Source: Antedon mediterranea
Taxonomy: Eukaryota; Echinodermata; Crinoidea; Comatulida; Antedonidae
DNA length: 64,000 bases
Assembly (NCBI RefSeq): GCF_964355755.1
Contig: NC_092678.1
Span: 21,930,365 to 21,994,364 of the forward strand
Direction: 5' to 3'
Shown: in pieces, positions 56,840-64,000 of the stretch
Layout of the letters: each line of letters begins with the position of its first letter
Position numbering within the stretch: the stretch's first letter is position 1
Notes under the pieces: model-generated
What the model saw: the letters and a program-made list of their open reading frames with translations, nothing else
What the model was told of the DNA's origin: nothing
The model's database searches: none
Translations under genes and position numbers: made by a program

Positions 56840-59140
56840 CATGGAGTAAAGAATAAGAGGAGACACAACTTGAATAGTTCAGTCAGTTCATCGTGTTTAC
56901 CGCTTGCTTAAGGCTATGCTTGTAATGAGTATTAAAGGAGGTGCTAAACACTGCCGTTACGTAACCCAATTAGCAAAGAGTACAATGTTTACTGCCCGCG
57001 GTCAATTTTGGTGTTAGTACACATGCGTATTAGGACGTCACAATACTCTTGCTAGGCGATGTGCGTTCAAGCGTGAAAGGTGTACTATATACTGTTTGTA
57101 GACCTACTGAACTTGTATTCCGACCTTGTTTATTAATTTTTATTAAAAAGCAGCGCTATATATATATTCTACTGGATATCTTTTATTAATAAATTAATAA
57201 TACGAGTTTTATACGGCACCAATAAAGGAATTATATTTATATGGTTTACTGTGTACTAAATGTTGGTAATTTCTCCAGACAACTTATCATGAATCATGAT
57301 GAATAAATGGGTTTAATAAGGACCAGTGGTGGTGCCAGCGGGAGGTTACGGGGGCTGTATCCCCTCGTCGTCTCCCCCCTCCTCCCCTCTTCCCCGTCTG
57401 GGAAACGCGAGTACTTTTCGTCGGGGAATATAATATACAGTAAAAATCATTCGCGTTCACTTCGTATAACTTCAGCGCCTGGAAAAACCGCGACGTTCCA
57501 TTTTTTTTTAGTACTGTACGTTGCTTGGTGGAGCGGAGAGCAATTGCACTTTGCATGCATTATTGCCAGCGATCTAATAAACAATGATTAGGTACGCACT
57601 TGTCTGGCGGTTCCCCTTTGTACGAATTGTTTAACATTGGACCTGCTCCATTGCGGTTTACATGTGATATCATGTTCCATCCAGGGACCAGAATGTGTAC
57701 TGTACTAGTTACTTTCCAGGCGAAGTTTACAGCCGCATCAGTCGTGATCGACGTACGCAATACAGCAAAAGGGTACGAATAATGTTGGCGATCTATTGTT
57801 CGTATGTCCGATTTTTTAATTTTACGATTAACCGCTATGTACCGAACTGTACATAATCCTTTTATACAATGGCTTATAATTACAAAAGAGCATAGACTAT
57901 ATTTGTAATTGAATTTTTAACCAACACATATCATTTGTAGTTGTTGTTACGGGTTGATACTAAACGAATATTCTCGTAGTACCGTACCATTTTATACCAT
58001 ATTATATAATATTATAATAACGACCAACCGAAAACTAAAACTAATTGATTAATTTCTTCTTTAATAAAATATTACTACTATTTGTTTTCTAACGTTATTA
58101 CAATTATTAATATATTAATATAGACCTACATAAAAAAAACCTATTATTATTATTGATATTGTTTATTGTTACTATAGGTGCGCCTATGCCTGAACCTATT
58201 AGGCCTACCGGTTACGGTATGCACTAAATATGTCCATCATTATGGGATTAAATATTATCCTTATTTAGGCTATTTATTAAATAATAATATATTACGAACT
58301 ACTAGGCCTATGTGTAGCCACAAATCGTTAAACGATATATAATTTAAGTCCTACAAGTTCACTGAACTCTAAGTATGTGATCGTAAAAATCATATATTTT
58401 ATGATATTAATATCATAAATAATTTAATTATACAATATCAGACTAAAATAGAAGAATGTTAGTTTTGCTAAACAGTCATAATATAGACTGAAACATAAAT
58501 TAAATGTCATATACAGTAATAAAAATAAGAAATTGTGTCGTTGGAATTCTACTATACGTATATTTTTGAATATTCATGAGAACAAATTATATAATTTTTT
58601 TCATGCGCGCATTTGCGCGCACTAAAATGTGATTTTAAAATAAGTTGGAGTCTTTAATATGCTACAAAATGCACTAGGGTTCGTAAATTAAAAAGTTGCT
58701 TAAACGGTAAAATTTCGATTTACCAAATGATACGTCTATGGCTTGATAAAAAATATGATTAATTTGTTAGCTGGTATAAAAACTGCGATATCTCCGTGAA
58801 AATTTACTCAATTTTTAAACGGTTTTTTCGAGAAAAAAGCTCAAAGAACAATGAACAACTGCACAAAGGTCATGCTTCACTATGATGTATTAGAAACTAC
58901 TGCGCAGCCTCTGTTTACTTTTTTTGTCACCGATGTCATGCCTGGCTTCTTCCTTAATTAGGGTGTTACGTAATCAGAGCCGACTCTGCAGCGAGCTGCA
59001 CGGGTAAACAGGATGTTCTTCAAAGGATCGTTATGGGAAGTTTATTACCCTATGCTTAAGCACTACCGCACAGCGTGATACTAATTGGATTAACTGGATA
59101 GCTAGGCCGAGTTGTGCCTCCTCTTATTCTTTACTCCATG
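56840..59140. mobile_element. 2.3-kb TIR element with 7-bp target duplication
   Basis: Both ends begin CATGGAGTAAAGAATAAGAG and match as inverted repeats over 33 bp with about two mismatches. They are flanked by identical ACTAAAC at 56833-56839 and 59141-59147. Weaker inverted similarity continues inward for roughly 200 bp (for example GTTACGTAACCC near 56960 versus GATTACGTAACACCC complement near 58965). The interior has a CpG-richer block (57320-57790) with short overlapping open frames on both strands and no recognised transposase. Superfamily not assigned. Confidence 0.8.
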
Positions 59141-61000
59141 ACTAAACACTGAATTCTATTGTTTTGTATTCAAGTTTACGTATTCCACGATCCATGCTTA
59201 TTCTCAAATTAAAGATTTCGCCTTCCAAATAAGATCCTGCCTTCCAAATTAAAGATACCGCCTTCTTCCAATCCATTAAGATTCACTTCCACTTAATCTT
59301 TAATTGACAACTCATCATTTTCATAATGAAAAAACATATTTTTTACTTTATTGCACTGTATTTTATATGACTTTTTTTTAATAAAATTATTTTTCCTATT
59401 AAAATTTTGCCCAGTTACCTTTTAGAAATGATTCCACAACAATTTTAAATCAGTTTTTTAAAACTAATCATTTGCGTTGGAGCATTTTTGTTTAAAACTG
59501 CAATGCTCACGCGTACTGTATATACTCCACAAATGTTTTGTTGGAGGTTTGTGCAAGAGGAACATTAATATAGGAAAACATACAATTTTCAAATTTCTTT
59601 TTTAATGTTAGCTTCTGTAATTAAAAGAAGGGTTATAATTCTAAATGTCCTTCTAAATTTCCATTTATAGAAATATTAACAAGATATCCTGCATGGAACG
59701 CCTCTCAGGAAACGCACATTAAATTAATTAACATTTATAATTTGCCTTCTTTGTGCCTGCTTCTGTGCAGCAAGTGATGTTGAGATAAAGTATGTCACTT
59801 TTGTTTTGAAAGGATATAGGAGTTTTGATAATATATCAGCTAACAAGTAAAAATGTTTGTCTGTGTTTTCTCTATAAAAAAGGGAACTTTTAAAGTTTTT
59901 TAAATTAACTTTTGAAATAAGCAAATCTAATGTACATAGACCTACTACTACTAGGTAAAATCTGATGGTTTATAAAAAAATTAATTATCTGCTACTTTAG
60001 ATATTGAATATTCATAAGCAAGTGTACTAAGAGATCAAAACAAAGTTGTACATGCTCAAACTGTATTTTAGATAATTAACAGAAATCAGTTTCAATTTTA
60101 TCTGAAATGCAGTTTGAATGGTCAAGTTTCAATGTCCATCATTCTTATTGACCATTTAACTCTTCAGAAATATCCATTACATATAGTTTATATGTTTTTT
60201 CTGTTCTTATCTTTTCATATGGTTTGGCAATCTTAGGTATGTTAATTAAATAACACTTTAATATCTGTCAAATGACCCAGATAATTGTGTAAATTCTTAG
60301 AATTTTAAAATGAGCTTTTAATCCCACAGTTGAGTCAAACAGATAGTAAAATAACAAGCTGCATGCAAGATAAAAGCAAAAATCACAAACAATTTCAAGA
60401 AATAACAAGAGCACTCAATACACTCCAAAAAGTGTTACGTTGATTGTTACACCTCAAACAATACGTTTGCTCATCCAAAAATAGTTTATAGTTGATGAAT
60501 TAAAATCTAGTTTTAGGTTAATTTTTGCCTAGTCAAACATCAATAAAAGATTTAGAATATATCATATCCATGCTTGACATCAGAAGCTAGATGGAATGCA
60601 ATCATTCAAATAATTTTAACATTGGTCGACAAAAGTTAGGCTGCGTGAATTTGCTCAGCACGACTACATCCACACATACCGGATAAATTCGTCCACTGGG
60701 AATGACACTTCTTTGACCGACACATATTTTTATCCATTTCGTTTCAATTAACAGCAGAGACTAATACTATCGCCAATAGCAAGGTTATTGACCTCTTGTA
60801 CTTGATCTTAGAAGTTTGTTGTTTTGACCATTATTTTAATAATTGGTTTTGACAATTCATGTTTTTATTTTTGTACAAAAACAACAAACTACAAGTTAAA
60901 ATTAGCATTTTTTTTAATGAGAATAGAATTGGATAGAAACTACTGAAATACTATTTAAAATCTTTCAATGTAGTTTTTAATAATATTTTAATATTTATTT
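59141..61000. other. AT-rich intergenic stretch, nothing recognised
   Basis: No coding frame, tRNA or clear repeat was found. The tandem phrase CCGCCTTCCAAAT(A)AAGAT near 59218-59260 is a two-copy duplication. Confidence 0.6.
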
Positions 61001-61331
61001 ATTTTAGGTTTGCTGTGGATTCCTGTATTTGTGATGTGATCATGGCTAATTGATTCTGATTTGTCATGAAGTTGTGTTCAACGTCAGTAAAAAAAAGGCC
61101 AGCAGGAGCTTTTAGCCTAAGATGACCCGGTAAGCTTGACTACCTATAGGCCCAGGGTAAGGACTAAACAGCCATTGGGGAGCTTGGTTTACCATCACTG
61201 TTGATCTGAATGGTAGGCCTAGCCTGCCCGTGATTTAACCTTCAGTACAATTGCATCCCACTGGTAAGTGTGTGTTTGACGAGTTGTGAATTGTTCCATC
61301 TCAGGCATACAGTAGGTAGATAATTGTGACG

Positions 61332-61676
61332 ATGATTGTAAGAAGGATAAACCGAATGTGTCGGTTACGCCGTCTTCCCAAGCAAGACATCCTGATCATG
61401 GCTCTTGCTCTAGGGATGTTCACAATCTACATGATGTACAACGTCGGATTCACAATGGGTATCGTAGAGGGAAAGAAGAATTCTGCTGTTCCTCAGGCTC
61501 GAGACAAGGAGGAGGAGGATGCTGGTGGAGGAGCCCATGAGGTTGTGTTTGAGGGCCTAGGACAAACCATGAATGATTATGTACATCATAGGAACATTCT
61601 AGAAGGGATGGAAGTTGAGGAAAAGCAGGACAATGAACAAATTAAATTGACAGAGTTCCAGATATACTTAAACAAG
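61332..61676 (+). CDS. Unidentified type II membrane protein, first coding exon
   Basis: 115 codons from the ATG at 61332 to a good donor (AACAAG-GTAAGT) at 61676, phase 0. The remainder lies right of the window. The sequence starts with a basic segment (RRINRMCRLRRLPK, 4-17) and then a hydrophobic helix (DILIMALALGMFTIYMMYNV, about 19-38). An acidic, glycine-containing stalk follows (DKEEEDAGGG, then MEVEEKQDNEQIK). This short cytoplasmic tail, signal anchor and stem layout is typical of Golgi glycosyltransferases and sulfotransferases, but no catalytic domain is visible and no family can be named. Upstream splice signals (acceptor near 61009, donor near 61131, acceptor near 61304) suggest untranslated 5' exons. 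Confidence 0.6.
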
Positions 61677-61866
61677 GTAAGTGTAGGCCTACAGTTTATA
61701 TCTAACTCTAACATTCAACATTAAAAAATAAAAGTACAAAATACTGGTGAAAAGAGATACAGTAATCAGTTTTAAAGATGACTTCTGTCCATACAGCTTT
61801 TCAATTCAATTAAATTTATTCCGGATTTTACAATACAAACAATAATACATCACACGTATATTAGAC

Positions 61867-61881
61867 CCGGGGGGGGGGGGG
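61867..61881 (+). repeat. G homopolymer
   Basis: A run of about 13 G next to CCC in the intron after the 61332-61676 exon. The AATTCAATTAAATTTATTCC-type sequence just before it looks like an old retroelement tail. Confidence 0.7.
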
Positions 61882-61889
61882 ATTCCAAC

Positions 61890-63860
61890 AGCAGACTTTA
61901 AATCGCAACTTTATTGTTTGTTTTATGAGAGATTCTCAATTTAAAAACTGGCGTAGTTTCAGAAGCTATCACAACACTAATTCGTACTGTAGTAGCATAT
62001 GAAACTTTTCTCGTAATCTTCAAATTTTAAGAACAAAACATTCTCTAAATAAACATATGCACACAGGGACTATAAATAAAATTAAACAAAATAAAAGTAA
62101 GTATATGGTGAAGGATAGAAAGGTGTGGGTTGGTTATATGTGTAATGTTTTAGAGTCAAAGTTGATAGAATTTAAAATAGGCTTTTTATGTATTCAATTT
62201 GCTACAATACAGCAGTTAGCCAATTATAGTACACAATTTATGACATGAACTTGATACAATGGAATGGCATTAAATTGGTTATAGGATTTCGGCAAGTTTC
62301 ATCAAGGTTTGGTATGTGAGTAGGATGTATTCAATAAAGATCTTTATTCCTCTAACCACCCATCGAGCAGAAAACCACAAAAACAAAACAAACTACAAAA
62401 AGATTATTAAACATGATCAAATTTACTAAACTGTTTTCACTCAACAGTTATTTTGACAGTAATTAGTTTCTTAATTGGCTGACACATGATATAAAGTCAG
62501 TGGTCAAGCGGCAACAGCCTACATTGGTCAAGCCATGGCCTGGGAACAGCCAAAGGCAGCGACATACAGCTGACCATACAATGCGACTTGTTGACCACAT
62601 GTTTGGAATAAGCCACATGTACTTTGACCATGTCAATTCCTAAGCCTCTCACTAATCCCTGCTGCTGCCTAGACAATATTGGTGTGTTAGAAATAGGCAT
62701 GGCCACCAAGGAGAAGTAGGCAAGAGAGCCAATATTGCCGGGGGGAATTAGGGAGAGTCAATAATTGTCTTGCGATGGGGCTAGGAGTTTTATTATAGCT
62801 TTATAGAGAGTTTCAAAATTACAGTTTTAAAGAAACCATGCAGATCCAAAGGGTCCATAAATATTACAATTTCCAAAAATAGGACATCAAAGGTTCAGCA
62901 CTTTTTCTAAAATCAAACTCTAGAGAAAATGTGGTTTTTCTATACAGTACAGTAGATGTATTGACTAAATACATTTCAAATACCTCATAATGTTATGATA
63001 TGGAAATTGTCAACAACAAAATAACTTTTTGATAAGCTTCTGATACTGGCAAGTTCTGTTTTAATAAATCATAAGATTTTATCCAATGATAAATACTGTA
63101 GGCCTATACTTGATAAATTTAGATCATGGTAAAAGATCTTTAGTTCATGAGAAATGATCTTAAGATCATGGGAAAAGATCACATCAACAATATTAACAAT
63201 TGTACAGTATGGCATTGTTGGCTGAGTAGATATGAATTGAACTAAAATAGGGTATTTTGATCTCTACTTTGTGATACAAATACATTTACTAGTACAGTAC
63301 AGTACTGTACAGTAGTATAGAATATTATATATTGCACTGAAGTTGTATGTCTGTGCTGTAGTTACTACGGAATCAGCATTTTATTATATCAACATACCTC
63401 TTCCAGATGTTTCATGTTTAATAATTATGCTTTTAATTAACAAAATATTTATCTAAACATAATTTTTATCTTCTCTTCTCCACTAGAACATCTTTAGTAC
63501 CTATTTTTTTTACTGACAAAGTTTAAACGAACTTCTACATAGCTGTACTTTATATTTTGTTCTTGGTACATCATACTAAACGTCATAAGTCAATGACCTA
63601 CTGCAAATAGCAAACTAAACAACTACTATTTATTACTTCAATTGTATTTTTTCAAAGTTGACTATTAAATAATAAAAATTAGTCCACTGTAAAGCTAATG
63701 AAATAATACTATAAAACTTAAAACTATTGTTATACAAAAAACAGAAAGTGCCTGGTACTAAAAATAGTATAATATAAATATAATAGTAATACTGTAGGAA
63801 GATTAACTCTGTAATTAAGTTGCGGGTAGCTTTAGAACCTTGTTTAGCTTGTTAGCAGAG
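61890..63860. other. Intronic stretch, nothing recognised
   Basis: Presumed intron of the partial gene. Contains repeated ACAGTAC/AGTACTGTACAG microsatellite-like sequence near 63290-63312 and tandem GATC-containing phrases near 63120-63180. Short open frames at 62057-62248 and 62497-62709 show no protein-like features. Confidence 0.5.
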
Positions 63861-63869
63861 TTTAGGATT

Positions 63870-63872
<3 letters not shown>

Positions 63873-63900
<28 letters not shown>
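63873..63900. repeat. (TA)n microsatellite
   Basis: About 14 TA dinucleotides directly before a SINE tail. The SINE copy at 11158 also has a (TA)n run beside its tail. Confidence 0.9.
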
Positions 63901-63904
<4 letters not shown>

Positions 63905-63919
63905 ACAACAGGCATAGAA

Positions 63920-64000
63920 ATAAATTCCAAACCGCCCGGTGATACACTGAAAATTATTTAATTAATTTTTGAAACGATAAAGATGAGGAAATCTGGGAGA
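63920..64000 (-). mobile_element. tRNA-derived SINE, cut by the window edge
   Basis: ACCGCCCGGTGATACACTGA, then TTTGAAACGATAAAGATGAG and GAAATCTGGGAGA match the tail and body of the SINE at 11158-11495 without its internal insertion. The tRNA-like head would lie right of the window. Confidence 0.75.

Noticed and set aside
57287-57782. Overlapping open frames of 60-94 codons on both strands in a CpG-richer block
   Set aside because: Low-complexity, mutually overlapping frames inside the 56840-59140 TIR element with no recognisable domain. A CpG-island promoter was considered, but the TIRs explain the segment better.
61326-61331. Earlier start of the right-edge protein at a GTG codon
   Set aside because: Eukaryotic initiation at GTG is unlikely and an ATG follows two codons later at 61332.

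Overview
The window is AT-rich, intron-rich animal nuclear DNA. It holds five protein-coding genes: two complete conserved genes, the 3' part of a third, one small nested gene and the first coding exon of a fifth. Between and inside them lies a dense population of small DNA-transposon derivatives, tRNA-derived SINEs and minisatellites. Protein matches fit a non-vertebrate deuterostome. The many AGGCCTA-rich stretches and the repeat style suggest an echinoderm, but that is inference and no species is assigned. No bacterial, viral, CRISPR or rRNA sequence is seen.

Layout. (1) 1-6250, plus strand: the 3' two thirds of TSR1, a 40S ribosome-assembly factor, in twelve exons; the 5' end lies off the window. 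(2) 6250-7520: short intergenic stretch with one SINE. (3) 7523-12604, plus strand: a complete eight-exon WDR82 (315 aa), the WD40 subunit of SET1/COMPASS and PP1 complexes. Its last intron holds a 12-copy 49-bp minisatellite and a hairpin with a hammerhead-like core. (4) 12605-19571: mostly repeats (paired MITEs, a Helitron-like element, a LINE 3' end, a hairpin MITE), running into the probable 3' UTR of the next gene. (5) 19572-50676, minus strand: a complete eight-exon PPM1H/J/M-type protein phosphatase (508 aa) spread over 31 kb. It is convergent with WDR82, the same pairing and orientation remembered for human WDR82 and PPM1M. (6) 40549-41088, plus strand: a 179-aa single-Ig transmembrane protein nested in intron 3 of the phosphatase. 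(7) 50677-61000: gene-poor, with Harbinger-like and hAT-like MITEs, a SINE and a 2.3-kb TIR element with an exact 7-bp target duplication. (8) 61332-61676, plus strand: first coding exon of an unidentified type II membrane protein that continues off the right edge.

The dominant repeat is a palindromic MITE, about 140-200 bp, present as about 25 full, partial or rearranged copies. Its ends read CTCTGTCTACACTATCAAA and usually abut TTAA. Its interior carries CCAAATATGG, CCATATATGG or CCATATTTGG, all perfect matches to the CArG-box (SRF site) consensus. At three places these motifs have been amplified into tandem arrays. All exon joins below were traced by hand using GT/AG borders and reading-frame continuity; the exon lengths of each complete gene sum to a multiple of three.
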